Origin: Bin5 sp965200615
Lineage (GTDB): Bacteria > Chloroflexota > Anaerolineae > Caldilineales > Caldilineaceae
Reading direction: 5' to 3'
NCBI GenBank assembly: GCA_965200615.1
Contig: OZ241377.1
Span: 2,542,001 to 2,606,000 of the forward strand
DNA: 64,000 nucleotides
Shown here: one piece after another, positions 8,773 to 16,451 of the stretch
Layout of the letters: every line of letters starts with the position of its first letter
Position numbering within the stretch: the first letter of the stretch is position 1
The notes under the pieces: model-generated
Databases searched by the model: none
Told to the model about the DNA's origin: nothing
Seen by the model: only the letters and a program-made list of their open reading frames with translations
Made by a program: the position numbers and the translations under genes

Positions 8773-8831
8773 GGGACGCCGCGGGCCGCGGCCCCCCTAC
8801 GCCGAAACGACCACAAAAGGAGAGCCGTAGA

Positions 8832-9110
8832 ATGGCAACTGTGTTTGTGCCGACAGCCTTGCGCCGCTTCACCGCCGGACAGTCGAAGGTGGAAGCGACA
8901 GGATCAACGGTTGGCGAGGTGCTGGGTCAGTTGGAAGGCAGCTACCCGGGTATCGGTGAGAGGCTCTTGGACGAAAACGGAAACGTAAAACGCTTCATCA
9001 ACGTGTTCCGCAACGACGACGAAATTCGCACCCTGGACGGGCTGGCGACGTCCGTCGGCGAGGGCGACAAGATCTCAATTGTGCCGGCGATGGCCGGCGG
9101 GAGTAGGTGA
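8832..9110 (+). CDS. ThiS/MoaD-like sulfur-carrier protein (CysO-like) with GG-SR C-terminus
   Basis: The 92-residue protein has the ubiquitin-like beta-grasp pattern of MoaD/ThiS (FVPTALRRFT near the start, GDKISIVPAMAGG at the end). The di-glycine at 89-90 is followed by Ser91-Arg92. Carriers are normally activated as a C-terminal glycine thiocarboxylate, so the two extra residues must be removed first, as for QbsE, presumably by the JAMM protease upstream. It begins behind AAAGGAGAGCC and is followed after 3 bp by the activating enzyme. The neighbours point to sulfur delivery for cysteine and away from molybdopterin or thiamine. A role in either cofactor cannot be excluded. Confidence 0.85.
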   Translation: MATVFVPTALRRFTAGQSKVEATGSTVGEVLGQLEGSYPGIGERLLDENGNVKRFINVFRNDDEIRTLDGLATSVGEGDKISIVPAMAGGSR

Positions 9111-9113
9111 ACT

Positions 9114-10385
9114 ATGGCGCGACTCAACCGCGATCAACTGCTGCAGTTGGCAAGGAGCGAAGTCCAGGAGATCACTGTCAACGAGGTGAAGAACCGGGTC
9201 GACGGCGGCGATGAAATGACGCTCATCGACATTCGTGAGCGCGATGAATGGGTTCAGGGGCACATCCCCGACGCCTCATTCTTGCCGCGCGGTCACCTGG
9301 AGCTGCAGATCGAGCAGCATCAACCGGACCGCTCGCAGCCGCTGGTGATCTACTGTGCCGGCGGCGTGCGCTCGTTGCTGGCCGCACGCAATGTGCAGGA
9401 AATGGGGTATACCGATGTCTACTCGCTTAGCGGCGGCTTCGGCGGCTGGAAAGACGCGGGTCTGCCATTCAAGGTGCCCACGGTTCTGACCGATGAGCAG
9501 GGCATCCGCTACAGCCGGCACACGATTCTGAGCGAGCTGGGCGAAGAGGGGCAGATCAAGCTCCTGGACAGCAAGGTGCTGCTGATTGGCGCCGGCGGGC
9601 TCGGCAGCCCGGCCGCCATCTATCTGGCCGCGGCGGGTGTTGGCCAGCTTGGCATCATCGACTTTGACGAGGTCGACGTTTCCAACTTGCAGCGCCAGGT
9701 GCTGCACGGGGTCAGCGACGTGGGCCGCCCCAAAGTTGAATCGGCCCGCGACCGCATCGCCGAGATCAATCCTGACGTTGCGGTCGTAGGCTATCGTGAA
9801 CCAATCACGAGCCACAACGCCTTCGAGATCATGCAGGGTTACGACGTCGTCATCAACGGGTCGGATAACTTCCCAACCCGCTACCTGGTAAACGATGCCT
9901 GTCAGATGCTTGGTATCCCTCTCGTGGACGCCAGTATCTTCATGTTCGAGGGCCAGGTGACCATCTATCAGCCGAAACAGTCAGAGGCCGACAGCCCGTG
10001 CTATCGCTGCCTCTACCCCGACCCGCCCCCCCCCGGCGAGGTGCCAAGCTGCGCCGAAGCAGGTGTTCTGGGCGTTTTGCCCGGCATCGTAGGTTCCGTC
10101 CAGGCGATAGAGGCGATCAAACTGATCGTCGGAATCGGGGAGCCGCTGTCTGGTCGGCTGCTCATGATCGATACGCTTGACATGACCTTCCGTACACTCA
10201 CTGTGAACCGCGCCGACGACTGCCCCGTCTGCGGCGATGATCCGTCCGTGACCGAGTTGATTGACTACGAACAGTTCTGCGGCATGCCCAGTTTTGACGA
10301 ACATGCAACGGAAAACGTGGCCGAGGCCTTTGCAGAGACGGTCGCGGCCAATGGCGCCGGCCAGCCTGCCCTGGTCAAGGCATAG
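9114..10385 (+). CDS. Rhodanese-ThiF fusion: carrier adenylyltransferase/sulfurtransferase (MoeZ-like)
   Basis: The 423-residue protein starts with a rhodanese domain (about 15-120) whose active-site cysteine is Cys81 in CAGGVRS. It continues with a ThiF/MoeB adenylyltransferase domain (about 130-400). Diagnostic features of the latter are the nucleotide-binding loop GAGGLGSPAAIYL, DFDEVDVSNLQRQ, INGSDNFPTRYLVND and zinc CxxC pairs (CYRC and CPVC). It would adenylate the carrier C-terminus and hand over sulfur as a thiocarboxylate. In MoeZ/MOCS3 the order is ThiF then rhodanese; here it is reversed. It is the second gene of the carrier operon. Confidence 0.9.
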   Translation: MARLNRDQLLQLARSEVQEITVNEVKNRVDGGDEMTLIDIRERDEWVQGHIPDASFLPRGHLELQIEQHQPDRSQPLVIYCAGGVRSLLAARNVQEMGYTDVYSLSGGFGGWKDAGLPFKVPTVLTDEQGIRYSRHTILSELGEEGQIKLLDSKVLLIGAGGLGSPAAIYLAAAGVGQLGIIDFDEVDVSNLQRQVLHGVSDVGRPKVESARDRIAEINPDVAVVGYREPITSHNAFEIMQGYDVVINGSDNFPTRYLVNDACQMLGIPLVDASIFMFEGQVTIYQPKQSEADSPCYRCLYPDPPPPGEVPSCAEAGVLGVLPGIVGSVQAIEAIKLIVGIGEPLSGRLLMIDTLDMTFRTLTVNRADDCPVCGDDPSVTELIDYEQFCGMPSFDEHATENVAEAFAETVAANGAGQPALVKA

Positions 10386-10413
10386 AGCGATAACGAAATA
10401 GAGTCATAACGAA

Positions 10414-10444
10414 ACAGTGGATAGTGCAGAACACTATCCACTGT
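10414..10444. repeat. Perfect 13-bp inverted repeat between the activating enzyme and cysteine synthase
   Basis: ACAGTGGATAGTG (10414-10426) is exactly mirrored at 10432-10444 around a 5-base CAGAA loop. It lies 14 bp before the cysteine synthase ATG and has no T-run, so it is not a standard terminator. It could be an RNA hairpin affecting translation or RNA stability, or an operator dyad. Two copies of ATAACGAAA stand just upstream. Confidence 0.6.
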
Positions 10445-10458
10445 AGTTCGAGCCGCCA

Positions 10459-11424
10459 ATGATTGCACAGACCCTGACACCGATTGCGACAAAGAGCCGC
10501 GCTGCAGATGGCGCGATCTCTGTGCTGGACGATATCGGCAATACGCCGCTTCTGGACCTGACCCGGTTCGCCCACAGCTGCGGCGCTCCGGAACATGTGG
10601 AGCTGTATGCCAAGGCGGAATGGGCAAATCCCGGGGGCTCTGTGAAGGCGCGGGCAGCCTTCAAGATCGTTGAAGAAGCCGAAGCGGACGGCAGGTTGGG
10701 TGCAGGACAGACGCTTATCGACAGCAGCAGCGGCAATACGGCCATCGCCTACGCGTTGGTGGGCGCTGTCCGGGGATTCCCTGTGCATCTGGTGATGCCA
10801 AAGAATGTGAGCCGTGAGCGCAAGGCCCTGGTAAAGGCGTACGGCGCAACCCTCATTGAATCGGATCCATTGGAAGGTTCGGACGGGGCGATCCGCCTGG
10901 TGCGTGAGATCGTCGCGGCGGACCCGGATCAATATTTCTACGCCGACCAGTACAACAACGACGCCAACTGGCGCGCCCACTACGAGGGAACGGGCCCGGA
11001 GATCTGGCAGCAGACGCAGGGCAGGGTAACGCACTTCGTTGCCGGGTTGGGAACGACCGGCACCTTCGTGGGTGCCGGTCGTTTCCTGCGCGAACAGAGC
11101 CCGGCAGCGTGCCTGGTGGCCGTGCAGCCCGAAGACGAGCTCTCGGTCATCGAAGGACTCAAATACCTGCCGACGGCCATCACCCCGGGAATCTACGTTC
11201 CGTCGCTGGTAGACCGTCACATGACGGTTGCCGCGGAGACCGCCTGGGATGTAACACAGGCCCTCGCACGTGCGGCAGGGCTGTTTGTCGGATTCAGCAG
11301 TGGAGCGGCCGTTGCGGCAGCGGTGCAGTTGGCCGGGGAACTTCCCCTTAACTCTGAAGGCGTCGTCGTCACCCTCCTTCCCGACGACGGCAGCAAATAT
11401 GTGAGTCTGGGTCTCTTCGATTGA
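10459..11424 (+). CDS. cysM: PLP-dependent cysteine synthase, CysM-like
   Basis: The 321-residue protein is a fold-type II PLP enzyme. The Schiff-base lysine is Lys63 in NPGGSVKAR, and the substrate/phosphate loops are SSSGNTA and GLGTTGT. It makes cysteine from an activated serine (O-acetyl- or O-phosphoserine) and a sulfur donor. The carrier, activating enzyme and JAMM protease nearby indicate the carrier-thiocarboxylate as donor, as in mycobacterial CysM. That is inferred from context, not from specificity residues. No strong ribosome site precedes the ATG; a perfect hairpin does. Confidence 0.85.
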   Translation: MIAQTLTPIATKSRAADGAISVLDDIGNTPLLDLTRFAHSCGAPEHVELYAKAEWANPGGSVKARAAFKIVEEAEADGRLGAGQTLIDSSSGNTAIAYALVGAVRGFPVHLVMPKNVSRERKALVKAYGATLIESDPLEGSDGAIRLVREIVAADPDQYFYADQYNNDANWRAHYEGTGPEIWQQTQGRVTHFVAGLGTTGTFVGAGRFLREQSPAACLVAVQPEDELSVIEGLKYLPTAITPGIYVPSLVDRHMTVAAETAWDVTQALARAAGLFVGFSSGAAVAAAVQLAGELPLNSEGVVVTLLPDDGSKYVSLGLFD

Positions 11425-11432
11425 AGAGACCC
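11409..11432. terminator. Hairpin over the cysM stop codon
   Basis: GGGTCTCTTC (11409-11418) and GAAGAGACCC (11423-11432) form a perfect 10-bp stem with a GATT loop that contains part of the TGA stop. It lies between convergent genes and has no long T-run, so termination is plausible but weakly supported. Confidence 0.5.
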
Positions 11433-11475
11433 TCCTTCAGCCCGCAGGTAGATAGTCCTCATCAAAGTAGCCCCC

Positions 11476-14079
11476 TCACTCCATGCGCAGAGCCTCTGCC
11501 GGGTCTGTCCTGCTCATGCGCCAGGCCGGATAGAGTCCGGCCAGTAATGCGGCTGCCAGGGCAACCAGAAACGCTTGTCCAAACTCCCCGGCTTGAAGTC
11601 GCATTGACAAGGTCCAGCCGAAAGAACGCAGGTTGATTATGTAAATGAGGATCAGCGCCAGAATGAACCCGGTTGGCATCGCGACCAATCCGGCGCTTGT
11701 TCCCAGCAGGCCGGTCTCGAGGAGCGTAAGAGCCCACAGTTGGCGGCGCGTCATGCCGCTTGCCCTCAGCACACCGATCTCCCTTGCGCGTTCCAGTTGC
11801 AGACTCATCAGCGTGCTGAGTATGCCGACGAATGCCACAAAGGTTGCCAGAAGCCGCAGAGCAAAGGTAATGGCAAAGGTGCGATCGAACACGTCCAGTG
11901 CATTGCGGCGGACGCCTCGATTCGAGCTGATCAGCAGTTCAGCCCTGCCCGCGAACTCCCGGCGCAGCGCGTTGACCGTCTCGTCCACGTCGGCGCCGGG
12001 CTCGACAAAGAGAGCAACTGTCGAGAGCGCCTCATCGCTCCAGTAGCTCCGGTATACGCTGTCCGACATCAGGAGAGTGGGGCTCACGTCGAAGTCGTAA
12101 GTAATGCCTACGACGGGAAAACTCCTCTCTCCGGCATCGGACAACAGTTGCAGAGTCTGACCGACCCGCAGTTTGAAACGGTTGGCCATCGTTTCGTTGA
12201 TGACGACACCGCCGGCCTCGACAGCGCGCCACGTAGCGGCGGTGTCTCCCACCGACTCACGGTAGCGGCGATCTTCTCCCGCGAGATCGCGCAACAAGGC
12301 TGCCAGCTGCACATTGACCTGTTTCCCGTCCGGCAGGGTGGCGGCCGCCTCCACCTCGCGACTTGTCGAGAAGCCGGCAACTGCCGCAAAGCCGCTCAAC
12401 TCCTCCAGAAGGGCCGGCTCCAGGGTGACGCTGTTGCGATTTGGTCCCAGTGCAGGCGCGGAGACAAATATGTCAGCCTGCAAGATTTCGTCCAGCCACT
12501 GCTCAACTGTCAGCCGGAAAGAAACGATCATTACGCCCACACCGATGATCACACTGACCGCGACCATGAGAGCGGCGATGGCCGCCGACGTGCGGGAGAG
12601 CGAGCGCACGATGTTGCGGGGGGCCATTCGGGTAAGAATGCCGAGGCGGCGGCTGAGCAGGCGGCGCACACCTTCCATCAGCAGCAGAGTGAGCACAGGC
12701 GTGACCAGGGCCGCGCCCAGGATAACCGCGAACAGGCCGGCGAAAGCAACCACGAGATTCCACTCGGGAATGAGCAGCGCGGCGCCGAGCAGGCCGAGGA
12801 GGAGGCCGGCTGCGGTAAGCCGCGGCAGGGCGCGGCGGGCCTTGTCTTCGATGCTGGAGCGCAGCACGGCGCCCGCCGGGGGGACGCTCGTCGCCTCAAC
12901 TGCCGGCAGGAGCGCGGCAAGCAGTGCCGCGCCGGTCCCGCTGAGAGCGCCTTTGGCCAGTGTCCAGACCGGGACGTCGGCGTTGCGCACGGCTACGACG
13001 AAGAACAGATCGTTGATGGTCTGGGTGACCGCCTGTACTGCGCCCCGGCCCAGGAGAACGCCCAGCCCTAAGCCCAGGACTGTGCCGATGAGACTGAGAG
13101 AGGCCGCCTCGATCAGAATCATCGTGAACAGTTCCCGCCGGGTCATGCCCAGCGCCCGCAAGATCCCGAGTACAGGCCTTCGCTGGACGACACTGAAGGA
13201 AACTGTGTTATAGATGAGAAACATGCCCACGACGAGGGCGAGAAGGCTCAGAGCAGTCAGGTTGAGCCGGAAGGCGGCGGTCATCTCTTCTACCGTATCG
13301 GTGCGGGCTGCGGGTCGGACGATACGGGCTCCCGCGGGCAACAGTTCTCTGATCTCTTCCAGCCGGGCTTCGCCTCCAGCGCCGGACGGCAGGATCAGAT
13401 CGATGCGATCCAGGCGGCCGACTCTCCCCAGCAGCTCCTGTGCACTGCTTATGTCGACGATTAGCAGACCATCCAATGCCCGCCTGCTCAACTCGTTCGA
13501 CGGGACTAACAGTCCGACAATGGTCAACTTTTCTATGCGCGTACCGATGCGGATGGGGAGCGACTGACCCGGCTGCAGGTTGTAACGGTCGGCCACCGAC
13601 TGCCCGATCAGAACTGTATTGGGCTCAATGAGAAAGGGAGTGAGATAACTGCCGAAGCCGTCAACCGAGGCCGCGTTGACGGACTGGTCGTTTCCTCCCA
13701 AATAGCTGCGAAAAGGCGGCTCTGCGAAGGGATCGATGCCGAGAAGTCTCATCGGCTGGGCGTCCAGCTGTGGAACGCTCACATAGCTCTCGACGACCGG
13801 GGCGCTGAGGCGAAAACCCAGTTCACGGCGCAGGCGGGCGTAAAACGAAGCATCGACGCCCGCTGGCCCGCCGACCACCTGGTGCGTTGCGCGTCCGGTG
13901 ATCTGTTCGGTGCCGAGCGCAAAGGCCCGGTTGGCCGAGCCGTTGGCCAGGTCGATCGCGACGATCATGGCGACGCCGATGGCAACGCCGACCACAAGAA
14001 ATATCGACTGCAGCGGACGGCGCCGGCAATGACGCCAGGCCAAACGCAGCAGCGCGCGTCGCGGTAGAGCAACTCTCAT
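11476..14079 (-). CDS. ABC transporter permease with two FtsX domains
   Basis: The 867-residue membrane protein begins with a transmembrane helix (about 20-45) and a large periplasmic/extracytoplasmic domain. A first FtsX-type membrane block follows (about 275-400), then additional helices, a second soluble domain, and a second FtsX block at the C-terminus ending in GLYPAWRMSRTDPAEALRME. This is the duplicated MacB/LolC-like permease layout used for lipoprotein, peptide or drug export or for mechanotransmission. Its start overlaps the stop of the ATPase gene by 4 bp (ATGA), which shows translational coupling. The substrate is unknown. Confidence 0.88.
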   Translation of the reverse strand: MRVALPRRALLRLAWRHCRRRPLQSIFLVVGVAIGVAMIVAIDLANGSANRAFALGTEQITGRATHQVVGGPAGVDASFYARLRRELGFRLSAPVVESYVSVPQLDAQPMRLLGIDPFAEPPFRSYLGGNDQSVNAASVDGFGSYLTPFLIEPNTVLIGQSVADRYNLQPGQSLPIRIGTRIEKLTIVGLLVPSNELSRRALDGLLIVDISSAQELLGRVGRLDRIDLILPSGAGGEARLEEIRELLPAGARIVRPAARTDTVEEMTAAFRLNLTALSLLALVVGMFLIYNTVSFSVVQRRPVLGILRALGMTRRELFTMILIEAASLSLIGTVLGLGLGVLLGRGAVQAVTQTINDLFFVVAVRNADVPVWTLAKGALSGTGAALLAALLPAVEATSVPPAGAVLRSSIEDKARRALPRLTAAGLLLGLLGAALLIPEWNLVVAFAGLFAVILGAALVTPVLTLLLMEGVRRLLSRRLGILTRMAPRNIVRSLSRTSAAIAALMVAVSVIIGVGVMIVSFRLTVEQWLDEILQADIFVSAPALGPNRNSVTLEPALLEELSGFAAVAGFSTSREVEAAATLPDGKQVNVQLAALLRDLAGEDRRYRESVGDTAATWRAVEAGGVVINETMANRFKLRVGQTLQLLSDAGERSFPVVGITYDFDVSPTLLMSDSVYRSYWSDEALSTVALFVEPGADVDETVNALRREFAGRAELLISSNRGVRRNALDVFDRTFAITFALRLLATFVAFVGILSTLMSLQLERAREIGVLRASGMTRRQLWALTLLETGLLGTSAGLVAMPTGFILALILIYIINLRSFGWTLSMRLQAGEFGQAFLVALAAALLAGLYPAWRMSRTDPAEALRME

Positions 14080-14888
14080 CGCTGCGCGGTTGCGGTATGC
14101 GCGGCCCGCCGCAGCGTCTGCTCCACGTCCGATTCTCTTGCTGCATTTGCGGCCGGTGTATGGTGTGAGACCAGCTGGCCCCGTTCGAGGAAATAGACCG
14201 CGTCGGCGAGGCTGGCAATGTCCTCGTCGTGGGTTGCCATGATGAGAGTCTTCCCGGCGTCGCGGCTCAACTCCAGCAGCAGTTTCAGAACTATGTCGCC
14301 GGTTCCTTCATCGAGGTTGCCGGTTGGCTCGTCAGCCAGGAGCAGGACCGGGTCGTGGATGAGGGCGCGCGCGATGGCGACGCGCTGTTGCTCGCCACCG
14401 CTGAGCCGGTCGGGGAAGGAGTCGAGGCGGTCCCCAAGGCCGACGCGATGCAGCAGGGCTTCGGCGCGGCGGTGACCCTTTCGGTCCCGGCCTGCCAGCT
14501 CGACCGACAGAGCGACGTTTTCAAGTACGGTAAGCGTTGGAATCAGATTGAAGAATTGGAAGACGATTCCGATGTTGCGACGGCGGAAAACGGTGCGCTG
14601 GTGTTCGCTCAGGGCGGTCAGCTCGACTTCGCTGCCCTGCTCTCGAATGTATACCCGGCCCTCGGTAGGACGGTCAATACCGGAGATGAGATTCAGGAGC
14701 GTGCTCTTGCCGCTGCCGGATTTCCCCAGGAGGCAGATGAACTGGCCGGCCGCAATAGAGCAGTCTACCGCTTCCAGCACGCACTTCTCCTGCCCCGCCT
14801 CATGGAAAGACTTGCCCAGCCTGTCTATCCGCACGAGCGGCGGCAGCTTTTCCGGCGTCTGTCTCTCATCGCTCGCAGTTCTGATCAT
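14076..14888 (-). CDS. ABC transporter ATP-binding protein (LolD/MacB-type)
   Basis: The 270-residue ATPase has Walker A GKSGSGKSTLL, the signature LSGGEQQRVAIARAL, Walker B LLLADEPTGNLD and the switch histidine in MATHDEDIA. LolD/MacB family members typically carry 'EPTGNLD'. ATG at 14888 is preferred to the TTG two codons upstream; neither has a strong ribosome site. It pairs with the overlapping permease gene to form a type VII ABC transporter. A C-terminal tail of about 40 residues follows the ATPase core. Confidence 0.92.
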   Translation of the reverse strand: MIRTASDERQTPEKLPPLVRIDRLGKSFHEAGQEKCVLEAVDCSIAAGQFICLLGKSGSGKSTLLNLISGIDRPTEGRVYIREQGSEVELTALSEHQRTVFRRRNIGIVFQFFNLIPTLTVLENVALSVELAGRDRKGHRRAEALLHRVGLGDRLDSFPDRLSGGEQQRVAIARALIHDPVLLLADEPTGNLDEGTGDIVLKLLLELSRDAGKTLIMATHDEDIASLADAVYFLERGQLVSHHTPAANAARESDVEQTLRRAAHTATAQR

Positions 14889-15144
14889 CGCCAAATCACG
14901 CTATGGACCAACGTTTTCGCCGTCTTCGTCAATCGTATTCTATCAGTGACGAGCAGGGGCGCGGAAAACGATAGAGGCGGCAATTCCGGGGTTGGCGTCT
15001 CTCGGAGCGCGCATCTGCGAGCGCTGCCCTCCTGCATCTGATGTTTGTATTCTCTCCCACCGGATGTTAGCCTTCACTGGTGGTGTTGGAAAACCTGGCC
15101 TGCCGCAAAGAAAGTCGGCCTCATGCGAGATGGAGAGGAGAGGG

Positions 15145-16377
15145 ATGAAGAGAGACCTGGATAGACTTATGGAAGAACGCAACCTGGACGGTTTTCTGGT
15201 GCTTGGAGAGGGGCATGGCCCGGTTATGAGATACCTGACAAGCGGCGGGTTCTTTGAGGGCGCCCTGCTGCTGAAGCCGCGCGGTGAAGAGGTGACACTG
15301 GTTCACGGCATGATGGAACGGGATACCGCGGCAGCCACCGGTCTGCGCACGGTCAACCGGGAAGACCATTTCAACGGGTACGAGTTGCTGAAGGAGTTTG
15401 ACGGCGACCGGCTGGCGGCGGGGGCAGCTTACATATCCCGCGCGATGGAGATGGTAGGACTGCGCGGGCGGGTCGGCGTTTACGGCATGCAGGATGCCGG
15501 CGCGTCGCTGGCGCTGATGGCTGCAGTGAAGGAGCAGATTGAGGGCATAGAGATCGTCGGCGAATACGGCCAGACTCTTTTCAGCCAGGCATTCGTCACC
15601 AAGGACAACTCGGAGCTGGAAATCCTGAAGCGCGCCGGGCGGCATACCTGTTCGGTGGTGGGCGACGTGCAAGCGTTCATCCAGGGGCACAAAGTGGGCC
15701 GGGACGAGACTCTGCTGAAGTCGGATGGGGAACCGCTTACAATCGGCGACGTAAAGGGGTTCATGCGCGGCCGGCTGCACGCTAACGGGTTGCAGGAGGA
15801 CCACGGCACGATCTTTTCGCAGGGCCGGGATGCCGGTGTGCCTCACAACTCCGGCGATCCCATGATGCCGTTGCAGCTGGGCCGCTCCATCATTTTCGAC
15901 ATATTTCCGACAACCGAAGAAGGCTACTTCCACGACATGACCCGCACCTGGAGTCTCGGCTATGCAACCGACGAAGTCCAGGAGGCTTACGACCAGACCA
16001 AGGAGATCTTCGACCGTGTCATGGCTGAGCTGGAGTTGGGCCGGCCGATGCGTGAATATCAGCTCATGACCTGTGACTACTACGAGAGCAAGGGGCACAA
16101 GACGGTGCGCAGCCATCCGGGGACGGAAGAAGGTTACGTCCATAGCCTTGGCCACGGCATCGGCCTGGAGATTCACGAAGGGCCGAACTTCAGCCATGCC
16201 GCGGGCGAGAAAGCGGTTCTGCTGCCCGGCCACGTGGTGACGATCGAGCCGGGATTGTACTATCCCAGTCGCGGATACGGCGTGCGCGTCGAGGACGCGG
16301 TCGCCTACAGTGAGGAGGGTGAGCTGATCTGGCTCACCGACTATCCCTACGACCTGGTCATACCGATGAAGGGCTAG
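15145..16377 (+). CDS. M24-family metallopeptidase (Xaa-Pro aminopeptidase-like)
   Basis: The ATG at 15145 directly follows GGAGAGGAGAGGG. The 410-residue protein has an N-terminal creatinase-like domain (1-155) and a pita-bread C-terminal domain. Metal ligands can be read: Asp in IIFDIFPT, Asp in YFHDMTRT, His in HSLGHGIGLEIHEGP, Glu in VVTIEPGLYY and Glu in VRVEDAVAY. Such enzymes remove N-terminal residues before proline from peptides. There is no signal peptide, so it acts in the cytoplasm. It stands alone between an ABC exporter and the convergent S41 protease. Confidence 0.88.
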   Translation: MKRDLDRLMEERNLDGFLVLGEGHGPVMRYLTSGGFFEGALLLKPRGEEVTLVHGMMERDTAAATGLRTVNREDHFNGYELLKEFDGDRLAAGAAYISRAMEMVGLRGRVGVYGMQDAGASLALMAAVKEQIEGIEIVGEYGQTLFSQAFVTKDNSELEILKRAGRHTCSVVGDVQAFIQGHKVGRDETLLKSDGEPLTIGDVKGFMRGRLHANGLQEDHGTIFSQGRDAGVPHNSGDPMMPLQLGRSIIFDIFPTTEEGYFHDMTRTWSLGYATDEVQEAYDQTKEIFDRVMAELELGRPMREYQLMTCDYYESKGHKTVRSHPGTEEGYVHSLGHGIGLEIHEGPNFSHAAGEKAVLLPGHVVTIEPGLYYPSRGYGVRVEDAVAYSEEGELIWLTDYPYDLVIPMKG

Positions 16378-16389
16378 AGTAGCGAGGGC

Positions 16390-16421
16390 AAAAAAAGAGA
16401 GAGGGGAGCCCCCCCTCTCTC
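16390..16421 (-). terminator. Intrinsic terminator of the S41 protease gene
   Basis: GAGAGAGGGG (16397-16406) pairs perfectly with CCCCTCTCTC (16412-16421), with a 5-base loop. On the minus strand the hairpin is followed by seven T (16396-16390). It ends the purH/epimerase/S41 strand and may also slow transcription arriving from the M24 gene. Confidence 0.85.
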
Positions 16422-16451
16422 CTCACTACTCTTTCCTCACGCCTCGCAGCG

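Noticed and set aside
11740..13071. 443-codon plus-strand frame opposite the ABC permease
   Set aside because: It lies wholly within a clear FtsX permease gene and its composition (many His, Gln, Arg) is typical of antisense frames.
15121..16233. 370-codon minus-strand frame opposite the M24 peptidase
   Set aside because: The plus-strand peptidase has all metal ligands; the antisense frame is a codon-bias artefact.
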